Below, piece after piece: positions 30,060-41,229 of a stretch of 49,923 nt of DNA. The notes under the pieces were generated by a model. It worked only from the letters and a program-made list of their open reading frames with translations. It did not search any database and was not told the DNA's origin. Where the stretch lies: NCBI GenBank assembly GCA_003427395.1, contig BFEA01000623.1, positions 266,079 to 316,001 on the forward strand, read 5' to 3'. Position 1 is the stretch's first letter. Each line of letters opens with the position of its first letter. Source of the stretch: Chara braunii (taxonomy: Eukaryota; Streptophyta; Charophyceae; Charales; Characeae). Both the position numbers and the translations under genes were made by a program.

Positions 30060-30715
30060 AATGGGACACGCTCCGGCGGGACTACCGGCGGGACAAAAGG
30101 AAAATGGAACTAGTACGGGGAGAGTGGCGGGGACTTGAGATGTCCCAAGGGAACCATGAGCCAACATGAGGAATGGTCGCGCAAAGCAAATGGCACCGTC
30201 GAGATGAAGATCTAGACGGTGGAAAATATTAGCACCACTAGTACAAACCTTAGTGGGATCAAGTGGGAGAGTCGTGAGATAAAAGAAAGCAAAACAATGG
30301 TGATGGAAGGGCTGCTCGGCAGTCCGGGATATCTTGGACTAGCTAGGCATGAGAAAATAGAGCCTCAAGGGGCTTACCACATAAAAAAGGCTGACAAAAG
30401 AAAATCAAAGCAAAGGGGTCTCAAAATTGAGACAAACGGAGGCAAAATGGAGCCCCCAATGAACATGGGGGCGTCATTATTGTAATCCGAGATATAACGA
30501 CCAACTGCCGAGTTTGAATTTGGCCATAGATGAGGATCCATGGCCTAGAAAAAGACTTAACAACCACTTAACACGTGTCACATTAGAAAAAAAAATAAAA
30601 AAAATAAAAAATGAGAGAAAATGGAGGAGGAATGGGACAAAGGGGGAGAAAAGAGTGGAGGAGAATGTGCCGACCTATTGGGACTGGCACGGTAGGGACT
30701 AACAGGTCCTTTGTG
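30060..30715 (+). mobile_element. Dispersed repeat B, copy 2
   Basis: This corresponds to B1 at 21340-22030 (see there). It has ATCTAGACGGTGGAAAATATT, TTAGCACCACTAGTACAA, CCGAGATATAAC and an A-rich tract at about 30585-30612. It lacks the pure poly(A) of B1. Confidence 0.6.
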
Positions 30716-30729
30716 TAACGTCATCCCTC

Positions 30730-30808
30730 CAGATTTAGTGGAGGTCCAGATTTAGTGGAGGGCGATCCGGATTGCAGAGATATGGCCCTTGGGGCAATAT
30801 CTCTGCAA
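30730..30808. repeat. 17-bp duplication followed by 12-bp hairpin
   Basis: CCAGATTTAGTGGAGG occurs twice in a row (30730-30763). TTGCAGAGATAT (30772-30783) pairs exactly with ATATCTCTGCAA (30797-30808), and GGCCC/GGGGC extends the stem imperfectly inside. Confidence 0.85.
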
Positions 30809-31324
30809 AATCTAAATTGAAAAGGAAAAATTGAGAGAAAATGCAAGAGAAAAATGACCGGTTTTCTTATGGGCCATGGATATGAGATCTGAGATTCAGA
30901 TCCATGGAGGAGGGAATATGGTCGTTTTTAATGAGGTCAACTCAATCGGCCAACTTCGGAATGAATTGGCAACCCAAAATGGAAAGAAACAAAAGAAGGA
31001 GAAAAACAAAACTGTGCGTTTGGCCCAAACGGAGGGTCAGATGCACCAAAAATTGAAAAGATGAGCTTTGGGGCCCAAAACTGAAGCAAGGATCACCAAG
31101 GGGTAACTCAGAATATTGCTGGCCTTGTATCTTAGCTAGATCCAAGGTTGAAAAGGCACCGAGGCATGAGAAAATACCTCGGTCTACCAAAAACGTGGTA
31201 GAAACTGAAGAAATCGAGAAAAAGGCCACCCCTTTGCAAGTGCGTCGCAGCGTCATTGTTTCTACGGAAACAGATAAGATTTCATTTAGCCCAGCGTAGG
31301 GAGCAAGCGAAGCAGGAGGCGGCG
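30809..31324 (+). other. No supported gene before the gap
   Basis: This is A-rich sequence with short frames. Any open frame running into the gap is an artefact of the Ns. Confidence 0.4.
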
Positions 31325-31983
31325 NNNNNNNNNNNNNNNNNNNNNNNNNNNNNNNNNNNNNNNNNNNNNNNNNNNNNNNNNNNNNNNNNNNNNNNNNNNN
31401 NNNNNNNNNNNNNNNNNNNNNNNNNNNNNNNNNNNNNNNNNNNNNNNNNNNNNNNNNNNNNNNNNNNNNNNNNNNNNNNNNNNNNNNNNNNNNNNNNNNN
31501 NNNNNNNNNNNNNNNNNNNNNNNNNNNNNNNNNNNNNNNNNNNNNNNNNNNNNNNNNNNNNNNNNNNNNNNNNNNNNNNNNNNNNNNNNNNNNNNNNNNN
31601 NNNNNNNNNNNNNNNNNNNNNNNNNNNNNNNNNNNNNNNNNNNNNNNNNNNNNNNNNNNNNNNNNNNNNNNNNNNNNNNNNNNNNNNNNNNNNNNNNNNN
31701 NNNNNNNNNNNNNNNNNNNNNNNNNNNNNNNNNNNNNNNNNNNNNNNNNNNNNNNNNNNNNNNNNNNNNNNNNNNNNNNNNNNNNNNNNNNNNNNNNNNN
31801 NNNNNNNNNNNNNNNNNNNNNNNNNNNNNNNNNNNNNNNNNNNNNNNNNNNNNNNNNNNNNNNNNNNNNNNNNNNNNNNNNNNNNNNNNNNNNNNNNNNN
31901 NNNNNNNNNNNNNNNNNNNNNNNNNNNNNNNNNNNNNNNNNNNNNNNNNNNNNNNNNNNNNNNNNNNNNNNNNNNNNNNNNNN
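31325..31983. other. Assembly gap (659 Ns)
   Basis: This is a run of N. The DNA on its right side is TTC-repeat, which probably caused the break. Nothing can be said about its content. Confidence 1.
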
Positions 31984-32140
31984 TTCTTTTTCTTCTTTTT
32001 CATCAAGCTTCTTCTTCTTCTTCTCCTTCTTCCTCATCTCCCTTTTCTTCCTCCCCTTCTTCTTCTCCTACTCCACGTTCCTTCATCTACATTCCCTTTT
32101 GTTCTTCTTCCTCATCTTCTCTTTCTCCAGGGGTACTTTC
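31984..32140 (+). repeat. TTC/CT-rich low-complexity tract
   Basis: This is an almost pure pyrimidine stretch dominated by TTC, directly right of the gap. Confidence 0.9.
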
Positions 32141-32189
32141 CAAAGCTTAGAGTAGGTAGCAGGGGGTTTTGTCACTAGTAATTGCGTTC

Positions 32190-33335
32190 CCATTTTCTCT
32201 CCATTTCTTCACTTGGTAGTAAATTGCAACTTTGGTTTGTGGTCATTCTAGTGTTTTGGACGATCTTTCGCTCTTGTTTGGTCCATTCCTTTACTTCCAT
32301 GTAAATCGTCACTTTCCATTTTGTAATTTCATGCATGAGAGTGAGTGAAACTCACTCTCCCTTCACTTTCTCTCCAATTCTTCACTTAGTAGTAAATTGC
32401 AACTTTGGTTTGTGCTCATTCTAGTGTTTTGGATATCTTTCATTCTTGTTTTGTCCATTCCTTCACTACCATGTGAGTCGTCACTTTCCATTTTGTGATT
32501 TCATGCATAAAAGTAAGTTTCACTCACTCTCTGTTCACTTTCTCTCCATTTCTTCACTTGGTAGTAAATCGCAACTTTGGTTTGTGCTCATTCTAGTGTT
32601 TTGGATGATCTTTCACTCTTGTTTTGTCCATTCCTTCACTCCTATGTGAATTGCCACTTTCCATTTTGTGATTTCATGCATGAGAGTGAGTTTTCGTCAA
32701 TCTCCCTTCACTTTCTTTCAATTTTTTCACTTGGTAGTAAATCGCAACTTTGGTTTGTGGTTATTCTAGTGTTTTGGATGATCTTTCATTCTTGTTTTGT
32801 CCATTCTTCACTTCCATGTAAATTGCCACTTTCCATTTTGTGATTTCATGCATGAGAGTGAGTTTCACTCACTCTTCCTTCACTTTCTCTCCATGTCTTT
32901 ACTTGGTAGTAAATAAAAACTTTGGTTTGTGCTCAATCTAGTGTTTTGGATGATCTCTCACTCTTGCTTTGTCCATTCCTTCACTCCCATGTGAATCGCC
33001 ACTTTCCATTTTGTGTTTTTATGCGTGACAGTGAGTTTCACTCACTCTTTCTTCACTTTCTCTCCATTTCTTCACTTGGTAGTAAATTGCAACTTTGGTT
33101 TGTGTTCATTCTACTATGATTTTAGTGTTTTGGATGATCTTTCACTCTTGTTTTGTCCATTCATTCACTTCCATGTAAATTGTCACTTTCCATTTCGTGA
33201 TTTCATGCATGAGAGTAAGTTTCACCCACTCTCCTTTCACTTTCTCTCCATTTCTTCACTTGGTAGTAAATCGCAACTTTGGTTTGTGCTCATTTTAGTC
33301 TTTTGGATGATCTCTCAGTCTTGTTTTGTCCATTC
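32190..33335 (+). repeat. Satellite, about 175-bp unit, seven units
   Basis: CTTCACTTGGTAGTAAAT marks units near 32208, 32380, 32552, 32726, 32898, 33071 and 33254. Each continues with GCAACTTTGGTTTGTG, TTTTGTCCATTC and TTTCATGCATGAGAGTGAGT. Open frames through it are by-products of the repeat. Confidence 0.95.
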
Positions 33336-34110
33336 CTTGCACTTGGTGATAGTCCGATGCTTCCCTGACTGTTCAACTTGTGATATGCATGACTTTTTCC
33401 TTGTCACACTCTTGTTTTGTCCATTTCTTGCACTTGGTGGTAGTCCGATTCATCCTTGGTTGTTCCATTGGTCTTATGCATGTGTTTTCCCTTATCACAC
33501 TCATGCTTTGTCCATTCCTTGCACTTGGTGATAGTCCGATTCTTCCTTAGTTGTTCAACTTGTGATAGGCATGGGTTTTTCCTTGTTCACACTCATGTTT
33601 TGTCCATTTCTTGCACTTGGTGGTAGTTTGATTCATCCTTGGTTGTTCCACTTGTCTTATGCGTGTGTTTTCCCTTGTCACACTCATGCTTTGTCCATTC
33701 CTTGCACTTGGTGATAGTTCGATTCTTCCATAGTTGTTCAACTTGTGATATGCATGTGTTTTCCCTTCTCACACTCATGCTTTGTCCCTTCCTTGCACTT
33801 GGTGATAGTCCGATTCTTCCCTAGCTGTTCAACTTGTGATATGCATGTGTTTTCCCTTGTCACACTTACGCTTTGTCCCTTCCTTGCACTTGGTGATAGT
33901 CTGATTCCTCCCTAGCTGTTCAACTTGTGTGGAGCATGTGTTTTCCCTTGTCACACTCATGCTTTGTTAATTCCTTGCACTTGGTGATAGTCCTCATACT
34001 TTGTTAATTCCTCCCTTGCTGTTAATTCCCTGTGAAATACCCTTGTCACACTCCTTTGTCTGTCTCATGCACTCGGTGATAGTCCGATTCGTCCCTAGTT
34101 AATCAACTTG
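33330..34110 (+). repeat. Satellite, about 91-bp unit, roughly nine units
   Basis: CTTGCACTTGGTGATAGTCC marks units from about 33340 to 34070 at 88-95-bp spacing. Each has GTTCAACTTGTGATATGCAT and TTTTCCCTTGTCACACTC. It starts exactly where the 175-bp satellite ends and shares TTTTGTCCATTCCTT with it, so the second array probably grew out of the first. The last units are degenerate. Confidence 0.95.
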
Positions 34111-34915
34111 ACACATACATGGCCTAGCGAGACCCCCGTGTTCTAATCGAACGCGGTAAATAGGAGGAAGGAAAAAAAAACTGTTTTTTTTTTTTTTTTT
34201 TTTTTTTTTTTGGGACTGTTGTTGCTGCAGATGCTGTTTATAATAATGTTGTTACTGCTGTTGATGCCTGACCAAGCCCCTTGCTGCTACTGTTGCTACT
34301 GGAAAGTAGATGGCCGACCTCCAGAGCACGGGCCGGTCCGAAAAAGGGACTAAGGTGTCAATGTGATCGGCGGGCACTTCTGGCCAGCTCCGCCAAACCA
34401 AGGATATGGGGGCTGAGAATTCTCTGACCTCATATCCTAGGCACAAACAGATGACATGTAGAACCTGCAGGTCATCTGAGTCTGTTTTTCTCCAAAAACG
34501 GGAAATGGACTTTACCGAACTGTTCGCCTTGAGACCCGGACGGCGCCCGAAACAGGCAAGTAAGGGCAAACGACAACGGAATCACTCCAAATGTTATAGG
34601 GATCTCCATAGGGTACAGACAGAGAGTCTACCAAATTAGGACTGAATCTGAAATCATTTGGGGTAGGAAATGCAGAACTGTGTTTTTTTGTTCTCCCTCC
34701 TTACGCAAAAACGACAAAAATCTGCAAAATCTTCAAAATTTGCAAATTTGCAAATCTGCAAAGACTGTGTTTTTTGAAATCTGTGTTTTTTGCAAGTCTG
34801 TGTTTTATGCATATCTGCTGTAGGATTAGTTGCTGCAAGTCTAAACTTTCTGAAGTCCGAAACTAGGGATAATTTAGGGAGGCGGAGCCGGACGCTTAGA
34901 GTAGGACGAAGTATC
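34111..34915 (+). other. Poly(T) and A/T-rich spacer, no gene
   Basis: A poly(T) run lies at 34182-34211. TTGCAAATTTGCAAATCTGC-like short repeats and four CTGTGTTTT copies occur at 34678-34810. A long minus-strand frame crosses the boundary into the satellite and is not a gene. Confidence 0.5.
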
Positions 34916-34916
34916 G

Positions 34917-35800
34917 GACTCTTCACACCATCTTCCTCCTGCATCTTCTTCACCCATCCACCATAGCCAACCACCTCACACCATCTTCCTCCCCTATTTT
35001 CTTCATTCATCCACCATAGTCAGCCACCTCCCACCATCTTCCTCCTCCATCTTCTTCATCCATCTACCATAGCCGAACCACCTCCCATCATCTTCCTCCT
35101 GCATCTTCTTCACCCATCCACCATAGCCATCCGCCCCACACCATCTCCCTTATCCATCCTCTTCACCCATCCACCATAGCCAACCACCTCACACCATCTC
35201 CCTCCTCCATCTTCTTCATTCATCCACCATAGCCAACCACCTCACACCATCTTCCTCCTCTATCTTCTTCACTTATCCACCATAGCCAACCACCTCACAC
35301 CATCTTTCTCCTCTATCTTCTTCACCCATCCACCATAGCCAACCACCTCATACCATCTTCCTCCTCCATCTTCTTCGTCCAGCCACCATAGTCGAACCAC
35401 CTCCCAACATCTTCCTCCACCTTCTTCACCCATCCACCATAGCCAACCACCTCACACCATCTTCTTCCTCCATCTCCTTCGCTCGTCCACCATAGTCGAC
35501 CACCTCACACCATCTTCCTCCTCCATCTTCTTCACCCAACCATTATAGCCAACCAGCTCACTCCTTCCTCCTCCATCTTCTTCACCCTTCCACCGTAGCC
35601 AACCACCTCACACCATCTTCCTCCTCCATCTTCTTCACCCATCCACCATAGCCAACCACCTCACACCATTTTCCTCCTCCATCTTCTTCATCCATCCACC
35701 ATAGCCAACCACCTCACACCATCTTCCTCATCCATCCACCATAGCCGACTACCTCACACCATCTTCCTCATTCATCCTCCTCAACCATTTTCCATATCCA
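34917..35800 (+). repeat. Pyrimidine-rich satellite, about 52-bp unit, roughly 17 units
   Basis: Units carry CCACCATAGCCAACCACCTC, ACACCATCTTCCTCC and CATCTTCTTCACCCAT. Most differ at only a few positions. Confidence 0.95.
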
Positions 35801-35840
35801 ATCACCTCACACCCCCTTCCCCCTTCATCTCATTCACCAA

Positions 35841-36222
35841 CCAAAGGCCATGACCAAAGGGGCACAAAGAAGCTAGGTATGGAGAGAGAACCTTAGGTAG
35901 GACGGTGGGACAAGTAGGGGATAAGTTGATTAGGAGCAGGTCTCTCTCTCTCTATCTTACTCTTTCTCTGACTCCCTCTTCCCCTATCCTTTTTATCCTT
36001 CTTTCTCTTTCTTTCTTCCACATCTTCCTCCAAAGGCCATGACCAAAGGGGAACAAAGAAGCTAGGTATGGAGAGAGAACCTTAGGTAGGACGGTGAGAC
36101 AAGTAGGAGATAAGTTGATTAGGAGTAGGTCTCTCTCTCTCTATCTTACTCTTTCTCTGACTCCCTCTTCCCATATCCTTTTTATCCTTCTTTCTCTTTC
36201 TTTCCTCCACATCTTCCTCCTT
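35841..36222 (+). repeat. 191-bp tandem duplication in LTR A copy 2
   Basis: CCAAAGGCCATGACCAAAGG begins at 35841 and again at 36032, and both units end in CCACATCTTCCTCC. LTR copy 1 has a single unit (about 206-380). Confidence 0.9.
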
Positions 36223-36663
36223 CACCGCCGTCTCCCTCTTCCTATCGTCGTCCTTCTCCCACATTCTAAAGCCTTGGCCTTACCTTCTCCCCCTCTCCCC
36301 TCTTGGCATATAACTAACCCTTCCCCCACTCGCTTGTTACATTGCCAGGGAACGAACAGTGAAAGGAATCTGTCCTCACTTGGTGGAGAAAGTGGGCAAG
36401 GGAAGGGTTGTCGGTCCCTTATGCCGCGAAAAAGGAAAGGAAAAGACAATTGAGGAATTCGAAGGAGGCAAGTCAGGAAAGGGACTTAGAAAGTTGGTAC
36501 TTAAAGCAAGGTCAGTTGACTCAACCATTATCCCGACTGCATGACTAAGGAAAGAGATTGGCGTGGATTAAGGAAGGAAAAGGAAAAGCACAAAGGGCTA
36601 AGAAAAAGGGAACTTAGATTTGTGGGAGGGATTGTGTGTTGACCCCATGTGGGGGATGCTTTG

Positions 36664-36671
36664 TATAAATT
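36664..36671 (+). promoter_or_regulatory. TATA box of LTR A copy 2
   Basis: TATAAATT sits in the same conserved context as at 744-751. Confidence 0.45.
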
Positions 36672-37474
36672 GTGTTGAATGCGCAAGTGAGTAGCCTAAG
36701 GAGTCATTGAGCGGGATTGGGCCACGGGTATGCCGGGCGACAAAGAGAAAACGGTTATGAGGTCAAACGGGTTGTGGACTTAACCCCTAACCCTTGAATG
36801 GGTTCTTGAAGCATGTCTGTGCAAAGCAACGTTGGCTATAGCAAATTGCAAAGACATAAGGCGACCGAGAAGGCAACCTAGATTAAAATGAAAAATTTGG
36901 GCGTGTATGCGGGATGGGCCCCGAAAAGACTAAGGGGTGTACAAGACGAATGCAAAGGACAAAAGAAAGACATGCATGATGTATGCGACAACAAAAGTCA
37001 CGAGTAGGATGGCCGAAGAAGGAAGCAGGCAAAGCCCTAGGGAGGCGTAGGGGAATCGCGGGACATGGTTCGCGGGCCCAAGCCGAAGGGCGGCCGCAAT
37101 TCTAACAAGACTTTAAGGACTCCGCGCTTAATGAATGCATGCATGGTCCAAGGAGAACGTTTGGCCTATGCATAAAAGAAGAAAGACTTTCAATAAACTC
37201 CTGGACTACTGGAGTATTGGAAGGAGTAGTCGCATGATAACACCTCAAAGCATCAAGAAAACCCGCGTTTTGACGAAAAGATGCTAGACTACAATCCGGT
37301 CAAAGCTCTCTCGCAAAATGGCCCATCCCCATCCATCTCAAAGCAGTAGGTGGGGTTGCCCTTGTGACGAAAGCTCCGCGCCCGGAGCATGAGTGCGGGC
37401 GGAGCAGAGCCAACTGGGACCCGCATTGGGGTCGACTCAGGCTCGAAAGTGTAACAGGGTATGGCCCTACAACT

Positions 37475-38440
37475 TTCACCATGCCAACCCGCTAAGACTA
37501 GTACACGCATGCTTTGCCACTTGTCCTTGATTTTGCCTGCTACGTTGTAGAGGGAACGTGAACTGAGCAGTTCTAAGTAAAACGCCTACCTGACAATCTA
37601 TAAATATTTCTGGTGGGATCTGAGTTGGATTCTGGTTGTGATCCTCATCTTGTCTGCGACGTTGAATAATTCCTGAGGACCTTGGGGGTTGTCCTTAAAC
37701 CGCCTCTTGATCAGCTAGATCACGCATGCTTTGCCGCTTGTCCTTGATTTTGCTTGCTACGTTGTAGAAGGAACGTGAATTGAGCAGTCCTAAGTGAGAC
37801 GCCTACCTGACCATCTATAAATATTTTTGGTGGGATCTAAGTTGAATTCTGGCTGTGATCCTCATCCTATCTGTAACGTTGAATAATTTTTGAGGACCTT
37901 GGGGGTTGTCCTTAAATCGCCTCTTGAAGGCTCATTGCACGCGAGGATAAAGAACCTGCAGAACTGGTCATAAGCGATTTCCTGGGCACAGGGGTGGGCC
38001 AATTAAACACCTTCAGACACATCGCTGAACCAAAGATTTAGGACGTTGACGTCAAGAGTCTACTCAAAAGGGATAAAGGGTGAGGGAGGATACCAGTTAA
38101 TAGTTCGATTATTTATTATTAAAAAAGTTTCATTCTGCATGCACAACCAACAAACGATTTTATTTTTATTTTTGATTAGTTAGTTGTGACGGACACTGCT
38201 AACAACTGACAAACGGCTGCAACTTGGTAGTATGTATTCCTTGTTGCATTGCAATCTGTTTCGGACTACTCAAAAGTAGGAATAGAGTTGTTTGTAGGAA
38301 TCTGAGATTATCTGCTATTACCGCTTACTATTTATGGACAAATTTGGACCAAACATTTATTGTATTTTATTTTTAATTGGTTGGATACCATGTTGTGGTA
38401 GGTCCCAACGAGTATGCTATAGCAGATTGTAGACCACACA
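37475..38440 (+). other. Chromovirus leader with 217-bp duplication
   Basis: CACGCATGCTTTGCC at 37504 recurs at 37721, and the whole 217-bp unit is repeated with few changes. Later blocks (GGGCACAGGGGTGGGCC at 37983, TTCATTCTGCATG at 38129, CATGTTGTGGTAGGT at 38389) have counterparts at 47701, 47820 and 48092. Confidence 0.75.
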
Positions 38441-38443
38441 TAG

Positions 38444-40285
38444 CTCATGAGTGGAGATGACAGTGGGGTTGATAGACTAGAGGAAGATTAGGATGCTTAC
38501 CAGGAGACAAATACTTGTTCGATCGACCACTTCCTTAGTCTCAGAACGAGGAAAGGAAAAAAGATTGTGGAGAGAAGCTAGAGAGAGAGAAGTATTGCAG
38601 AGGTCTAGGGAACACAAGCCTCATCTCAGGCATCTTTGTCAGGTGTCAGTCAAAGTGTCTCCCTGGTTTCTGTTAGTCAGTCTGTTGGCCTGCCGGTCAG
38701 CTAGCATCAACCAATGCCAGATGAGATTATGAGATCCAATAGACGGATGCTGCTCTCCAGGGAGAGTTATGGCGCTAGTCGCAGGAGGTAGAGGAAAGGA
38801 AAGAAGACGAGTTAGGCAAATTCGAAGCTATAGATGACTCGACTCTCGATCATGTAGGGCGGTCCCTTCGGAACTCTTTGTTGAGTGTAGCCGAAGTGCA
38901 AGCTATGCAGCAAGAGATGTTGGCTGCACTGATAGCTGGTCAGAACCAGATTCTGACCGAATTGCGGGCACCACGACCTCTGGTGAGGCAACCACCGTTT
39001 GTTGTAGCTCCCCCTTCAGTTGCAGGTCCAATAATGACATTGCCACCAACAGGGCAACCCTTTACTCCTCAGTTTGGCATACCCCAATCAGGCGGATTAG
39101 TAGTAAGTAGTGGCCAGATTTCGGTACGTTCTTCACTTCCATAATGAGTGGCTTTCGCTACAGGGGAGCCGCATGTACAGTAGCTTGCGCAACAGTTACC
39201 CTTGCAGCCGCAAGTGCTGCAGCAACAAACTGGTCCATTGGTTTCACAACCAATACAGCAGGCACATGGTGATATACAACCCATGCAGTTGACACCCAAG
39301 GTACCCTTGCTGAGTCCTAAGCCCTTCTCCGGCGACAAGAAGGAAGAGGACCTGAATACCTGGGTGAGGATTGTGCCCACGTACGTGAGGCATAAGCTCA
39401 CAAGGACCGAGACAGAGATTATAGTTGTTGCATCCTCTTTAAAAGGATCTGCAGCCAGATGGCTTAACGGAATAATACAACAACAAGGATACGGTTAGAA
39501 CGTCGACGGTTGGGCACAGGCTCAGACATTGGAGGAGTTCGTACAGATGGTGTATAACACGTGGCATGACCCCTAGGGGACTAAAAAGGCCTCCGACTCG
39601 CTAAACTAAAAGGTATTGGACTGTTCGCGAGGTTACAGACGTCGTAGAGCGACTGATTATTGTTCTTGGTATGCGGTATGATCTACAGGTCCTCGCAACT
39701 TATTCGCGATGTCTACCCACAAATGTCAAGAAGAAGTTGGTCGAGGAGGCCTCCATGGATGTACATAACTTCGCCTCGTTCGATAAGAAGGCCTTAGACA
39801 TAGAGGCTAAGCTTGGGAGTGCCCAGCAAGGACCGACAAAGGGAAGGAAGAAAAAGCTTCCTCATGATTGGAGAAAGAAGGGCAACCTCGTGTTCGTTGA
39901 TCAGGACTGTGACATTGAGATTGACGACTTCTCTGACGTTGGGAAAGAGAAAGTTAGATGGGAGTGTAGACACTTCAGATGGTGGAGTAGTCGCTCCTAT
40001 TAGGGAAAAAGCAAAGAGGTCGGGAAACAGAAGGCAGGCCGTCCCAAGGGTTAATACGACCAAGGAACACCCACATGGGTAAAGCTTGGTCTAGAGTACA
40101 AGGTGTGGCAAGACCGTGTTGCTCGAGGCGCTCGTCTTAATTGTGGCCAGTATGGGCATACAATGGCCAAGTGCAAGAATAAGTGGGTCGCTACAAAGGT
40201 CGCATCCACCATAGTGACAGTGGGATCTTCTAACTCTAGTGGTGCTTCTGCGAGCACTTCACAGGGAAACAACTCGGGCCATTAG
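38444..40285 (+). pseudogene. gag: Chromovirus gag
   Basis: The frames include 38878-39144 (QQEMLAALIAGQNQILTELR, then a Pro-rich stretch), 39202-39498 (PKPFSGDKKEEDLNTWV, VVASSLKGSAARWLN) and 39671-40003 (capsid C-terminus and basic linker). The last frame, 40103-40285, holds the zinc knuckle. That knuckle reads RLNCGQYGHTMAKC, so the first Cys of CX2CX4HX4C is Arg (codon 40133-40135). Stops at about 39499 and several shifts break the protein. Confidence 0.8.
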
Positions 40286-40469
40286 AAGTGTTAGCTGCTC
40301 TTACTCATGTTGAAGTGGTAACCTCACCTTCTCCATTTCAGACGTTATCGCCCCGCAGACAGATCCGGACCTATCGATGCTTTGGAGTTAGAGACAAAAT
40401 GGTTGAAGAAACACCTATCGATGCTTTGTTTGGGTGATGTTTAACCAAGGTCCAAAGGGTGAACATTTC

Positions 40470-40640
40470 GTGGTAGAAGTCAATGTAGGTGGCTGAAAGG
40501 TTGGCGCCTTCGCAGACATAGGTTTTACGCAAAACTTCATCAATCGTGCTTGTGTGGATAAGCTGCGCTTTGTGCAGCGGCTTGGAGGATTTGTAGCATC
40601 TACCTTAGCTAACAAGCACTTTATGATAGTAAAGGACTAT
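40470..40640 (+). pseudogene. Chromovirus protease remnant
   Basis: A frame with GAFADIGFTQNFINRA near 40502-40549 matches the retropepsin active-site region. It has DIG in place of DSG or DTG. Confidence 0.6.
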
Positions 40641-41229
40641 ATCAAGGACGTAGTCTGCACCTTCTCCTAGAGGAGAGGAACTGAGACATAAAATCTCGTT
40701 CCTTGTTAGCGACGAGCTTCCTTTTGACACGTTGTTGTGATTGAGAAATGAGAGATGGACTTTCTTCTTTCTCTTTCCAGATATAATCGAGTCTAGAGAG
40801 TGGGTAAGTAAACAAGACAATACGCCTCCGACCAAATCCAACCATCCTAGCTCTTATCTAGACTGAACCCTTAGCTAATGGGAATTGGAAATTGACGATG
40901 GCATGTACTACCTCGAGGTTGCTAAGCCTCAATTCGATTGGAATAGGAAGGTGATGATCCACAAGTTGCCAGATGGAAGGACCGTTAGGCTGCAAAACTT
41001 GTAAGGCTAGCAGACTAGTGGAGGACTATGGTTGCATGTGCGCATCGTCTTTCTATAACTACCACGAGCAGAACTGCGAGGAAGGAATATACCTAGTCTT
41101 TGTCTTTGAGAAAGGGGAGGCCGTAAAGAGAGAGAAGCAATGGTTGCGCAATATTCAGACCTCTTTGAGGGATCTAGGGGTGTGGTGGAAAGAGAGGTTG
41201 TCCACGCGATAGAAGTCGTCCCCGGTAGC
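40641..41229 (+). other. Decayed linker between protease and RT
   Basis: Short plus-strand frames such as 40973-41212 (with a Tyr/Asn/Glu-rich stretch) could be remnants of the protease-RT linker. No motif is clear. Confidence 0.4.

Larger units (their letters stand above)
34916..37474 (+). mobile_element. Family A LTR, copy 2
   Basis: This is a second, fuller copy of 1-1582. It has an expanded satellite (34917-35800), a 191-bp internal duplication and about 70 extra bp near 36385-36460. The last shared segment contains GACGAAARCTCCGCGCCC and ends near GGCCCTACA at 37465-37473. Immediately after it the sequence turns into chromovirus leader (shared with 47490 onward). If this is the 3' LTR of element A, the element spans the whole left part of the window with other insertions inside. 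A solo or unrelated LTR copy remains possible. Confidence 0.6.

Noticed and set aside
30942-32155. Long open frames across the gap on both strands
   Set aside because: They consist mostly of N-derived unknown residues, and the flanks are low complexity.
32446-33531. Repeated Phe/His/Ser/Leu-rich open frames resembling a repeat protein
   Set aside because: They follow the 175-bp satellite period exactly and shift frame between units, so they are by-products of the array.
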